Source: Catellatospora methionotrophica (lineage in GTDB: Bacteria > Actinomycetota > Actinomycetes > Mycobacteriales > Micromonosporaceae). Taken from it: a DNA stretch of 64,000 nt. This document shows, piece after piece, positions 34,443 to 43,443 of the stretch. Both the position numbers and the translations under genes were made by a program. Position 1 is the stretch's first letter; every line of letters starts with the position of its first letter. Under the pieces are notes generated by a model, which was not told the DNA's origin, did not search any database, and worked only from the letters and a program-made list of their open reading frames with translations. The stretch covers positions 1 through 64,000 of the forward strand of contig NZ_JAAOTJ010000022.1 of the NCBI RefSeq assembly GCF_011297335.1. The letters are read 5' to 3'.

Positions 34443-37217
34443 TCAGCGCTTGGTGGGCGCCGCCCCCACCTTGTCGACCGCGACCAGCGAGATCAGGTCG
34501 TTGAGGTCCTTGCCGATGTACGCCACGGCACCGGCCGCGTAGTAGCGGCAGATCCCCGCGTCGAGCACCACCGGCTTGGTGCCGTTCTCGCAGGCGACCG
34601 CCCGGAAGCCCGGCGCGACCTGCAGCGAGCTGATGTTGTCGTTGCCGGCCCCGTCGAGGTCGCCCCGGGCGGCCTCGAAGATGCCCAGGCCCAGCGACGA
34701 CTTGCCGCCCTTGAGGTCCCGGTCGGAGTACGCGGTCACGTTCGTGCCCTTGACCGGGTCACCGGAGACCAGCAGCAGCGAGATGCCGTCGTCGAGGTCC
34801 GTGCCGGTCAGCGTGTGCTCCCCGGCCGGGAAGGAGCGGCAGCGCCCGAGCGTGGCCAGACCCGACCCGGTCTTGCCGTCACCGGCGCAGGCGACGAGCC
34901 GGTAACCCGGCTCCACGCGCAGCGAGCTGATCGCGTCGTCGCCGACGGCGGACAGCTCACCCCGGCTGCCCTCGTACACCCCGGTCTCGAAGCTCTGGCC
35001 CTTGCCCTTGCTCTTGGCCTCGGAGAACACGGTCACCGGCGGGCCGACGACGCCGATCAGCGAGATCTTGTCGTTGAGCGCGCCGACGGTGGCGTAGTCG
35101 CCGCTGCCCAGGATGCGGCAGACGCCGAGGTCGGCGCTACCGGAGCGGTCCTTGTCGCAGGCGATGAGCCGGTGCCCCGCGCCGACCTTCAGCGAGCTGA
35201 TCGACGTGCTGTCGCCACCGGTGAGCTCACCGGCGACCGACTCGTGCATGCCCGCGCCCAGCGACTGCGCGGTGCCCTTGAAGCCCGTCTCGGCGTAGCC
35301 GGTCACGCCCTTGCCCTCGACCGGGCCGCCGAAGACGGTCAGCGACGACATCCTGTCGTTGAAGACGTCCAGCGCGGCGTGGTCGCCGGGCCCGAAGTAG
35401 CGGCAGGTGCCCAGGTCGGGCGCGGTCGACGGGTTGTCGCAGGCGACGACCCGGTAGCCGCCGGCCACCCGCAGCGAGCTGGCCGTGTTGTCCTTGACCT
35501 TGCCGAACGAGGCGGCGTCGAAGATCCCGGTGCCCAGTCCCTTCGAGTCGCCCTTGAACGCGCCGTCGGAGTACAGCGTCACCGGCGAGCCGGTGTCCTT
35601 GCGCACGTAGCGCACGCGCAGGATCTTCGCGCCCGAGTCGGTGGCGTCACCGATCTTGGTGTACAGCGTGGTGAAGTAGAGGCCGTCCGGCCCCGGGGCC
35701 ATGCCGCCGACGCTGGTCTTGCCGCTGCCGGTGTACTCGATCAGGGTCTTCGGGTCCTTGACCGAGCCGTCCTTGTTGAACTCGAACTCGACGATCTTCT
35801 TGCCGCGCCGCTGCGGGCCGCTGGCGTACGTCGGGCCGCTCAGCGACACGAACGCGTTGTTGTACTTCTCCTGCGGGAAACCCGCCGCGTGGTACACGTT
35901 CGGCTCGGTGAACGTGATGCCGACCGGGCCCTGGGTCTCCTTCCAGTTGTAGAGCGCGTTCTTGGTCAGGCCGCTCGCGCCGCCGGACCAGTGGTAGCGC
36001 CCGCCCTTGGTGATCCGGGCGAAGCGGTCGTTGACCGAGGGCCCGTTCTCGACCGAGTAGTGCTGGCCGTCAACCTGCCGCCACGCGCCGCCGAACGGGT
36101 TGCGCAGCCCGTACGCCCAGATGTAGTCCTTGGCCTGGAACTTGCCCGTGCCCTTGTAGAACGGGTTGTCGCTGGGCGCGGTGCCGTCCAGGTTCATCCG
36201 CAGCACCTTGCCGCGGAAGGAGTCCATGTCCTCGGCGGTGTCGGCGATGAAGCCGTCGCCCATGTGCACGTACAGCTTGCCGTCCGGGCCGAGGCTCAGG
36301 TTCGAGATCTGGTGCGAGGTCGACTGCGGCTCGTCCGGCGCCTTGAAGATCGTGGTCTTGGTCGCGGCGGTCAGGCCGCCGTCCTCGCTGTGGAAGCGCA
36401 CGATCTTGGGGAGCAGGTCGCCGTCGTCCTTGTACAGCATCGACACGAACAGGTCGCCGGTCTTCGGCTCGATCACGATGCCGGTGACGCCCATCTCGCC
36501 GGTGCCCGGGAACTGGGCGCTCGGGTCGAAGTCGAGCAGGTCGTCGGCGTACGTGTGCTTCTTGAAGTCACCGGTGACCACGCGCACGCGGCCGTACAGC
36601 TCGGTGACGTAGAACAGCGGCTTGGTCGGATCGCCCGAGTAGTTCGGGACCATCGCGATGTTCACCGGCAGCGCCATGTCGCCGGTGACCTCCTCGACCA
36701 CGAAGCCGGGCTGGTGGATCTTCCAGTCGCCCGCGCCGGGCAGCGGCTTGCGCTCGACGTCGGTCTTGAACGGCCGCGCCGAGTACGGGCTCCACGCCCC
36801 GGTCGTGTCGCGGTGGCGTACCCGCAGCGTGTAGTTCTTGTCCGGGATCAGGTCCTTGCGGCCGGTGAACGAGTTCTCGAACACGCCGTCGCCCAGGTGT
36901 ACGTGCACCCGGCCGGTGTCGCTGGCGCAGGAGTCGAACCAGACCCGCTCGCCGGAGCCGGGGCCGCCGCCGAGCCAGATCTCCCAGTCGGTGCACAGGT
37001 GCGCGTCACCGGCGTCGTTGTTCTGCATCGCCCGCGTCTCCATGTGCACGTCGGCGGCGCTGAGCAGTCGGTTGTCCTTCTCCGGCTCGGTGATGACCGG
37101 GGCCGTGGGGGCCGCGGCACGGGCGGCGGCCGGGGCCGGCTGGGCCGCGGTGCCGAACATCAGGACAGCGGACAGCAGCGATGTGCCGAGCGCGCCTGCT
37201 CTCAATCCGTTATTCAT
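34443..37217 (-). CDS. Secreted PQQ-type sugar dehydrogenase with four crystallin-like repeats
   Basis: The 924-aa protein has a signal peptide (to about residue 40). A lead domain (VITEPEKDNRLLSAADVHMET) follows, then a GSDH-fold beta-propeller (about 175-545) with HQISNLSLGPDGKLYVHMGDG and GLRNPFGGAW, the usual active-site and calcium/PQQ regions. Four repeats of about 85 aa end the protein, each with SSLRV..GYRVVAC and a C-R-x-F..GD block, like beta/gamma-crystallin domains. It should oxidise sugars outside the cell. ATG 37217 follows AGGAGG. A paralogue with the same catalytic part lies at 56142-58220. Confidence 0.85.
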   Translation of the reverse strand: MNNGLRAGALGTSLLSAVLMFGTAAQPAPAAARAAAPTAPVITEPEKDNRLLSAADVHMETRAMQNNDAGDAHLCTDWEIWLGGGPGSGERVWFDSCASDTGRVHVHLGDGVFENSFTGRKDLIPDKNYTLRVRHRDTTGAWSPYSARPFKTDVERKPLPGAGDWKIHQPGFVVEEVTGDMALPVNIAMVPNYSGDPTKPLFYVTELYGRVRVVTGDFKKHTYADDLLDFDPSAQFPGTGEMGVTGIVIEPKTGDLFVSMLYKDDGDLLPKIVRFHSEDGGLTAATKTTIFKAPDEPQSTSHQISNLSLGPDGKLYVHMGDGFIADTAEDMDSFRGKVLRMNLDGTAPSDNPFYKGTGKFQAKDYIWAYGLRNPFGGAWRQVDGQHYSVENGPSVNDRFARITKGGRYHWSGGASGLTKNALYNWKETQGPVGITFTEPNVYHAAGFPQEKYNNAFVSLSGPTYASGPQRRGKKIVEFEFNKDGSVKDPKTLIEYTGSGKTSVGGMAPGPDGLYFTTLYTKIGDATDSGAKILRVRYVRKDTGSPVTLYSDGAFKGDSKGLGTGIFDAASFGKVKDNTASSLRVAGGYRVVACDNPSTAPDLGTCRYFGPGDHAALDVFNDRMSSLTVFGGPVEGKGVTGYAETGFKGTAQSLGAGMHESVAGELTGGDSTSISSLKVGAGHRLIACDKDRSGSADLGVCRILGSGDYATVGALNDKISLIGVVGPPVTVFSEAKSKGKGQSFETGVYEGSRGELSAVGDDAISSLRVEPGYRLVACAGDGKTGSGLATLGRCRSFPAGEHTLTGTDLDDGISLLLVSGDPVKGTNVTAYSDRDLKGGKSSLGLGIFEAARGDLDGAGNDNISSLQVAPGFRAVACENGTKPVVLDAGICRYYAAGAVAYIGKDLNDLISLVAVDKVGAAPTKR

Positions 37218-37384
37218 GCTGGATATGCCTCCTGAAATGTCAACAAATGCGACAAACCAGGTCAGGCTACCTATAGCGCAGAGTGGTAGAAAGCGCACGC
37301 GCCGTGCGGGAGGTGTCTCGCGCGCTCGGCGGTCATCCGGTGCGCGCAGCGCGGACGCGAGAATCGTGTGCCGCCCGGGTCCCG

Positions 37385-38062
37385 TCAGCTGTTCTTCGAC
37401 TTCTTCGCCGACGGCGCGGGGTGTGACTTACCGGGCTTCGGTGACGGCCCGCTGCCGGGTTTGCCGCTGGGCCGCCCGCCGCCCGCGTCGATCAGGGCAG
37501 TGCAGTAGTCGGCGAGATCCCGCCCGCCCGCCGCGGCGATCAGGGCGGCGTACATCGGGCCGTCCGTCGCCTTCGGCTTGTGCTTGTCCGCGGTGGCCAG
37601 GAACGCGCGGCACAGGCCGTGCAGGTTGCCCACGGCCCCGGCGGAGGCCGAGGGCAGTGCGGTGGGCGTGCCGCTCGGCGACGGCAGGCTGCTGCGGGCC
37701 GGGGTCGCGCCCGGGGCGGAACTCGGCGGCGACGTCGGGGACACCGTCGGGAACGGGTGGGGCAGCACGCCCGAGTGGGCCGCGAACGCGACGCCGCCGA
37801 CCGTGAGCGCGGCGGCGATCGCCCCGACCTTCAGCGCGAGAGCCCGCCGCAGCGTACGGCCCTTGTGTGCCAGCGGCTGCGGGTACGCGGCACGGAAGGC
37901 GGCCAGCGCCGCGGCGGCCCCGGCGACCTCCTCCGGCCGCCCGGGCGCGGCGGCACGCGCCAGCAGCTCGCCGACCGGCCCCTGGCCGGTGACCGGGGTG
38001 CGCGCGCCGTCGAGCAACCGCTCGCTCGTGTCCGGATCGATCCCGGAAGAGAACTCGCTCAT
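37385..38062 (-). CDS. Putative anti-sigma factor, single membrane helix
   Basis: The 225-aa protein has a cytoplasmic N-terminus (SSGIDPDTSERLLDGARTP), one membrane helix at about 90-110 and a Pro/Ser/Thr-rich linker. The outside C-terminal domain has two cysteines (LHGLCRAFL and DYCTALI) and ends in a basic Lys/Ser tail. The ATG overlaps the upstream sigma gene stop by 4 bp, the usual arrangement for a cognate anti-sigma factor. There is no zinc-binding HxxxCxxC. The two outside cysteines could form a disulfide. Confidence 0.7.
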   Translation of the reverse strand: MSEFSSGIDPDTSERLLDGARTPVTGQGPVGELLARAAAPGRPEEVAGAAAALAAFRAAYPQPLAHKGRTLRRALALKVGAIAAALTVGGVAFAAHSGVLPHPFPTVSPTSPPSSAPGATPARSSLPSPSGTPTALPSASAGAVGNLHGLCRAFLATADKHKPKATDGPMYAALIAAAGGRDLADYCTALIDAGGGRPSGKPGSGPSPKPGKSHPAPSAKKSKNS

Positions 38063-38673
38063 GTCACCTCGTTGAGCGTCGGGTCCGCGCCGGGTGTCAC
38101 TGACACGCCACCGTGACGCTCGACACCCAGCACCTCGGCCAGCCGCCGCAGCCCCCGGTGCGCGGCCATGCGCACCGCACCGGGCCGCTTGCCGAGCACG
38201 TCGGCGGCGGACCGGGCGTCCAGGCCCAGCACCGCCCGCAGCAGCACCGCCTCGGCCTGGTCGGCGGGCAGCGAGGCGATGAGGGAGAGCGCCACGCCGG
38301 TCGTCATCAGCTGCTCGGCGGATGCCGCGGTATCGTCGGTGGCGGGCAGCTCCACCATCGCCTCGACGGGCATCGGCACGGACGGGCGGCGCTGGTGGTG
38401 GCGCAGGTGGTCCATGGCCCGATGCCGGCCGACGGTGGCCGCCCAGCGCCGGAACCCGCCCTCGTCGCCCCTGAACGTGTGCAGGTCGCGCACGATCTGC
38501 AGCCAGGTCTCGGAGGCCACGTCCTCGGCGTCCGCGCCGACCAGCAGCCGCAGGTAGCGCAGCAGGCCGGGCTGTACCGCGTGGTAGAGGCGGTTGAATG
38601 CCGCCTCGTCGCCCTGGCGGGCCGCCTGGACCTCTGCCGTCAGGTCGGCAGCAGGGGGTAGCGGGTTGGTCAC
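38059..38673 (-). CDS. ECF-type RNA polymerase sigma factor
   Basis: The 204-aa protein has region 2 (AAFNRLYHAVQPGLLRYLRLLVGADAEDVASETWLQIV) and region 4 (LPADQAEAVLLRAVLGLDARSAADVLGKRPGAVRMAAHRGLRRL). GTG 38673 follows GAGGGGAG, 9 nt upstream. It is coupled by ATGA to the putative anti-sigma gene. It is divergent from the chitinase gene across 283 bp. Confidence 0.9.
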   Translation of the reverse strand: MTNPLPPAADLTAEVQAARQGDEAAFNRLYHAVQPGLLRYLRLLVGADAEDVASETWLQIVRDLHTFRGDEGGFRRWAATVGRHRAMDHLRHHQRRPSVPMPVEAMVELPATDDTAASAEQLMTTGVALSLIASLPADQAEAVLLRAVLGLDARSAADVLGKRPGAVRMAAHRGLRRLAEVLGVERHGGVSVTPGADPTLNEVT

Positions 38674-38956
38674 CAGCAGCTCCCCTCGACGCGTCTCTGA
38701 GCGCTTGATTGTGCACACATGCCGCCCGCCATGGTTAACCGGCCGGTCTCCCCTGACGTACCTCGTGGTGATCCAGCCCACGGTCATGGCCCTGGTCGGC
38801 GACCGCCCGCGCTGGCACCGCATGGCCCGCACCGGTGCCGCCGCCACCCACACGCCGCCCGACCGCAGGGCCGGGAGAGTGACAGATCTCCATCAATGGA
38901 CGCCTGAACGGTGAACATTGTTTCCGGTTTCCGGGCATCATCAAACGGAGGTCCTC
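38674..38956. other. Intergenic region between divergent sigma and chitinase genes
   Basis: No convincing gene is present. It must hold promoters for both directions. I see no clear hairpin or operator. The last 20 bp carry GGAGG for the chitinase start. Confidence 0.5.
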
Positions 38957-40039
38957 ATGAGACGCCTCGCGCTGCTCCTCGCCCTACTGGTCGGGCTGGT
39001 CGGTCCGCTGCCCGCCGCCGCCGCGCCGCTGGCCGCGGTCACGCCGATCCAGATCTACGGTGCGTGGCACTGCGGCAACGACGCCTGTACGTGGGCGACG
39101 GTGCGGTCCGTGGCGGAGTTCGACAGCCAGAACCACTGGCTGGTCGACCGCGGCGACGGCCGCCCGTCGGTCAACCTGGTCGTGCTCAGCTTCGTCAACC
39201 CGCTCAAACTGCTGAACGCCACCACCGACGCCGCCACGCTCGACGGCGTGCCCCGCGGCATGACGCAGGAGATCGTCAACCACTTCACCTCGCGCGGCAT
39301 CCGGGTGATGCTCTCCATCGGGGGGATCACCTACACCGCCGACTGGGACGCCGCGCTCACCGCGAACGCCACCCTGCTCGGCCAGCGCGCCGCCGCGGTG
39401 GCGACCCGGTTGGGGGTCGGCATCGAGATCGACTAAGAGCAGAACACCAACCCGAACACCGCCGCCCTGCAGAACTTCATCACCGCGTACCGGGCGGTGC
39501 ACCCGTATGACGCGAGCGGCGCGAATCCGCGGGCGCGGCTGACCATCGACGTGGCCGCCGGGGACCGCTGGCTGATCGCGCTGAACCAGAAGGCGACCGC
39601 CGACTGGCTGCGTACGGACCATCCGGTGCTCGACTGGGCCAACGCGATGGTCCCGGCCCGGCAGCCGTCGGCGTCGACGGCGCAGGCCAACTGGCAGGAG
39701 CACATCGACGGCAAGCCGCAGTACGACCCGCCGGTGCCGCCGCTGGCCCCGGCGAAGTTCACCGGCGGCCTCTACATCGCCGAAGGCAGCAGGACACGTC
39801 CGGAGTGCACGAACTACGCGAACTCGGTGCAGAAGGCGGCGGCGCCGTACGTGCAGTCGGTCGCACCGAACGGCGCGGGCACGACGGCGGGGATGCTCGG
39901 GTTCATGTTCTGGGCCGCCGAGAAGCCGTCGACCCGCGGGATCGGCACGGCCCCGCCGAACACCTGCGAGGGTGGCATGGGCGTCGGCGCGACCAGCCTG
40001 AACATCCCGGTCCCGATGCCGGCGCTGCGGCAGAGCTGA
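38957..40039 (+). pseudogene. GH18 chitinase-like gene with an in-frame stop at the catalytic motif
   Basis: A secreted glycoside hydrolase family 18 protein begins at ATG 38957 (GGAGG 5 nt upstream), with a signal peptide MRRLALLLALLVGLVGPLPAAAAP. The frame is open to TAA 39434-39436, which interrupts GIEID-stop-EQNTNP. It then continues in the same frame without further stops to 40039. The broken site is the GH18 DxxDxDxE region: a tyrosine codon TAC to TAA change just before the catalytic Glu explains it. Total coding potential is 360 codons. Unless read through, only a signal peptide and half barrel (159 aa) would be made. Coding quality after the stop is intact, so the mutation is probably recent, or a sequencing error. 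Confidence 0.82.
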
Positions 40040-40058
40040 CGCGGCCACAGGCCGTGAG

Positions 40059-40104
40059 CGGGCGCTCGTTTCGGGACGCATGAGCGTCCGGAAACGAGCG
40101 CCCG
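40059..40104. repeat. Inverted repeat, type B (bidirectional terminator)
   Basis: The 21-nt arms 40059-40079 and 40084-40104 pair with one mismatch around ATGA. The GCTCGTTTCGGGACGC core is shared with 22671-22720. It lies between convergent chitinase and M43 protease genes. Confidence 0.85.
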
Positions 40105-40120
40105 TAGGAGCACGTGGTGC

Positions 40121-41062
40121 TCAGGCGCGGTACGCCGTCCAGGCGTCGAGCATGCGGGTCGCCTGGCCCGCGGTGAACTGGTACATGCAGGCGTCGTCGG
40201 TGTAGTCCATGAAGTTGTGGATCGGGTCGAGGCCCGGCTTGCTCTTGCAGGTGTCCAGGTTGGTCGGGCAGCCGAACGCGGCCGCCTTCTCCGCCGGGGT
40301 GTCGGCGACCTGGTCACCCTGACCGTTACAGCCGCCCTGGAAGGTGTGGTAGAGGTTCAGCCAGTGGCCGATCTCGTGGGTGGCGGTGTCGCCCAGGTTG
40401 TACGGGCTGGCATTGCCGCCGGGCAGCGACTCGGCCAGGATCACCGCGCCGTCGTAGGAGGTGATGTTCGACTGGGGGAAGGTGGCCCAGCCGAGCAGGT
40501 CCTGGCTGAGCAGGCCGGTGTACACGTTCAGGGTGCCGTCGCCGCCGACCCGCAGCGCCGCCTTCATCTGCTTCTCCGTGTTGGAGTTGTAGACGATCGG
40601 GTACCAGGCCGGGTTGGTGACCCGGTTGATCGACTGCAACTGGAACGCGAACGCGGTCGCCGCGCCGCCGGTGCTGCCCGCGTACGCCTGGTTGAGCACG
40701 CTGATCTGGTTGTTGATCATCGAGTCGGGGATGTTGCCGTTGGCGCGGGTGCCGTCCTCGGAGATCACGTGCACGACCACCGGGATGGTGACGGTCGCGG
40801 CGGCGGCCACACCGGCGCGGGCCTTGCCCTTGGCCTTGAGCGCGGCGTCGAGGGCCTGCTCGTTGGCGGTGACCTGCTCGGTGGTCAGCTCGTTGGGGTC
40901 GTGCTTGGCGGAGCCGCCTGGCTTGGCCTTCAGTGCCGCGCCCGGCTCCACGCACACCGGCGCGGGCGCCGCGGCCACACCGACCGCCGCCCCTCCGGTG
41001 AGCGTTGACGCCGCGACGAGCGCGGTCAGTCCGAGCGTGCTGAGGGAGCGCCTCAGATTCAT
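40121..41062 (-). CDS. Secreted M43-family zinc metalloprotease
   Basis: The 313-aa protein has a signal peptide (LRRSLSTLGLTALVAASTL, cleavage after AAA near residue 32). A pro-region and a pappalysin-like domain follow. The zinc site is THEIGHWLNLYH, i.e. HExxHxxxLxH, and the Met-turn is FMDYTDDACMYQFT. Six cysteines in the C-terminal half probably form disulfides. ATG 41062 follows AGAGG. It likely degrades extracellular proteins. Confidence 0.9.
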   Translation of the reverse strand: MNLRRSLSTLGLTALVAASTLTGGAAVGVAAAPAPVCVEPGAALKAKPGGSAKHDPNELTTEQVTANEQALDAALKAKGKARAGVAAAATVTIPVVVHVISEDGTRANGNIPDSMINNQISVLNQAYAGSTGGAATAFAFQLQSINRVTNPAWYPIVYNSNTEKQMKAALRVGGDGTLNVYTGLLSQDLLGWATFPQSNITSYDGAVILAESLPGGNASPYNLGDTATHEIGHWLNLYHTFQGGCNGQGDQVADTPAEKAAAFGCPTNLDTCKSKPGLDPIHNFMDYTDDACMYQFTAGQATRMLDAWTAYRA

Positions 41063-41249
41063 CGATTCACCTCTCCTGCCCCTGGGCGCGGTGGGGTGAC
41101 CCGCGCCGTTGCCCTGCATGTGGGTGGGACGCTAGAGCTGATCGATGGAGATCAAAATCATGTATACGGATGGGTGCGCTGTCACGGTGCTGTCACGGGT
41201 CTCGGCGAACCCGGTCCGCGCCGCCGTACGCTGGGGTAGAACTGCAACT

Positions 41250-42689
41250 GTGGCCGACAAGCTCGCGCCGTACCGGGGGAAGCGGTCGGCGGCGCGTACA
41301 CCCGAGCCGGTGCCCGCGGCCGGGCCGCTGCCGCGCGGGCACGACGACACGTTCGTGATCCAGGAGCACCACGCCCGCGCCCTGCACTGGGACTTCCGCC
41401 TCGAACGCGGCGGCGTGCTCGTCTCCTGGGCGGTCCCCAAGGGCCTGCCACTGAACCCCGAGGACAACCGCCTCGCCGTCCACACCGAGGATCACCCGCT
41501 CGCGTACGCGAGCTTCGCCGGTCACATCCCGGCGGGGGAGTACGGCGGCGGCGAGGTCGCCATCTGGGACCGGGGCACCTATGACCTGGAGAAGTGGACC
41601 GACGACGAGGTGAAGGTCGTCCTGCACGGCCACCGGGTCGAGGGCCGTTACGTGCTCATCCACACCCGTGGCACGCAGTGGCTGATGCACCGCATGGATC
41701 CCGCTCCGGCCGACCGGTCCGCGCTGCCCGAGCTGGTCCGGCCCATGCTGGCGACGCTCGGCGAGCTGCCCCCGCCCGCGCGGGACGACCGGTACGGCTA
41801 CGAGCTGAAATGGGACGGCGTACGGGCCGTCGTCTACGCCGAGGGCGGGCGGGTGCGCGCGCTGAGCCGCAACGACCTGGACGTCACCGCGGCCTACCCG
41901 GAACTGCGGGCGTTCGGGGAGGCGCTCGGGTCGACGAGCGCGGTGTTCGACGGGGAGCTGGTCGCGTTCGACCGGTCCGGGCGGATCTCGTTCGGGGCGC
42001 TCCAGCCGCGGATGCACGTGCAGGACGCGGCGCGGGTGCGGCGGCTGGCCGCGCAGACTCCGGTCACGTACGTCATCTTCGACCTGCTGCACCTCGACGG
42101 GCGGGACACCGCGAGCCTGCCCTACCGGCAGCGGCGGGAACTGCTGGAGGGGCTCGGCCTGTCAGGCGCGCACTGGGACACCCCGCCGTACACCGAGGGC
42201 GGCGGGACGCGGCTGCTGACCACCTCACGCGAGCAGGGCCTGGAGGGGGTCGTCGCGAAACTGCTGGACTCGGTGTACGAGCCGGGGCGGCAGTCACGGG
42301 CCTGGATCAAGGTCAAGAACCTGCGTACGCAGGAGGTCGTGATCGTGGGCTGGCGGCCCGGACGGGGTGGCCGCGCCGACACGATCGGTTCGCTGCTGCT
42401 GGGCATCCCGGACGCGGGCGGTCTGCGCTACGCCGGTTCGGTCGGCACGGGCTTCACCCGGCAGATGCTCGACGACCTGCGGCAGCGGCTGTCCAAGCTG
42501 GAGCGGCGCACGACGCCGCTGACCGGCGCGCTGCCGGCCCGCGACGTCAAAGACACGCACTGGGTCACCCCGAAACTGGTCGGCGAGGTGCGCTTCACCG
42601 AGTGGACCCGCGACGGCCGCCTGCGTCACCCGGCCTGGCGCGGCCTGCGCCCGGACAAGGCACCGGCCGACGTGGTCCCCGAGACCTGA
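41250..42689 (+). CDS. LigD-type ATP-dependent DNA ligase with 3'-phosphoesterase domain
   Basis: The 479-aa protein joins two of the three LigD modules. Residues about 25-140 are the 3'-phosphoesterase (FVIQEHHARALHWDFRLE, SWAVPKG, IPAGEYGGGEVAIWD). Residues about 165-470 are the ligase, with the AMP-accepting lysine in ELKWDGVRA, FDGELVAFD, and EGVVAKLLDSVYEPGRQ before IKVK. The polymerase/primase module is absent. It should seal double-strand breaks, probably with Ku encoded elsewhere. GTG 41250 is supported by TAGAAC (41237-41242) at leaderless spacing. Confidence 0.9.
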   Translation: MADKLAPYRGKRSAARTPEPVPAAGPLPRGHDDTFVIQEHHARALHWDFRLERGGVLVSWAVPKGLPLNPEDNRLAVHTEDHPLAYASFAGHIPAGEYGGGEVAIWDRGTYDLEKWTDDEVKVVLHGHRVEGRYVLIHTRGTQWLMHRMDPAPADRSALPELVRPMLATLGELPPPARDDRYGYELKWDGVRAVVYAEGGRVRALSRNDLDVTAAYPELRAFGEALGSTSAVFDGELVAFDRSGRISFGALQPRMHVQDAARVRRLAAQTPVTYVIFDLLHLDGRDTASLPYRQRRELLEGLGLSGAHWDTPPYTEGGGTRLLTTSREQGLEGVVAKLLDSVYEPGRQSRAWIKVKNLRTQEVVIVGWRPGRGGRADTIGSLLLGIPDAGGLRYAGSVGTGFTRQMLDDLRQRLSKLERRTTPLTGALPARDVKDTHWVTPKLVGEVRFTEWTRDGRLRHPAWRGLRPDKAPADVVPET

Positions 42690-42699
42690 CCGGGGCCGG

Positions 42700-43233
42700 C
42701 TATCGGCCCAGCAGCGGGATGTCGAGCAGGCCGGCGTGGTAGTCGCGGACGGCCTGGGCGAGCTCGTCGATGCTGAGCTGGCCGTCGTGGTTCTCGTCGA
42801 TCTGGTCGAAGGCCTCTTCGGCGTGCGGCTTGGTGACGCCGATGGCCTCGATCCAGCGGCGGAACTCGGTCGGGTTGACCTGGCCGTCGCCGTCGGTGTC
42901 GCACAGGTCCAGGGTCGCGCTGATGGTGGGGCGCAGCACGGCGCTGAAACCGGTGTTGCCCATGAGGATGATCTCAGTCTGCGCGATGCGGTCGAACTGC
43001 TTGGCCGACAGCGTGGCGTCGGGCTGCAGGCTCGCCTTGGCGGCCAGGTAATCCCACATCGCCAGGTAAGCGTCGAGCACCGCGCGGCCGCGCGGGGACT
43101 GGTCGTCCTCGCCGAAGGCGGCCACGATGCGGCGACCCTCGGCCTCGAAGTCCGACCGGTCGACGTGGCCGTTGCCGTCGGTGTCCCACAGCCGGAACCG
43201 CCGCGCGAGCCGCTCGCTCCGAACGTCCAACAT
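42700..43233 (-). CDS. EF-hand calcium-binding protein (calerythrin-like)
   Basis: The 177-aa protein has three clear EF-hand loops: DTDGNGHVDRSD near residue 17, DTDGDGQVNPTEF near 108 and DENHDGQLSIDEL near 142. A degenerate fourth lies between the first two. Length and loop spacing match calerythrin and related actinobacterial calcium buffers or sensors. There is no signal peptide, so it is cytoplasmic. ATG 43233 follows a G-run. It ends 11 bp from the ligase stop (convergent). Confidence 0.9.
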   Translation of the reverse strand: MLDVRSERLARRFRLWDTDGNGHVDRSDFEAEGRRIVAAFGEDDQSPRGRAVLDAYLAMWDYLAAKASLQPDATLSAKQFDRIAQTEIILMGNTGFSAVLRPTISATLDLCDTDGDGQVNPTEFRRWIEAIGVTKPHAEEAFDQIDENHDGQLSIDELAQAVRDYHAGLLDIPLLGR

Positions 43234-43443
43234 GTGTCGCACCCCCTGCTCTGCCGGCGCTGAGCGCCGATCCGCAACCGAAGGCCGTATGGGAACCGGG
43301 TGAGCCACGCCGAACCCGAGGCCTGTCAGGACAGTACCAAGCGCGGCGAACCGGCGGCGGAGCGTTGCGATTCTGTGACACAGTGTGACGAGAGCCGGTG
43401 ACGGCGCGCCAGCCGCAAGCCGTTCCGGGGAATGGAGACGGCC

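Noticed and set aside
39497-40039. Second half of the chitinase as an independent gene
   Set aside because: It has no start signal or signal peptide, is in frame with the first half and completes the GH18 barrel, so it is part of one broken gene.
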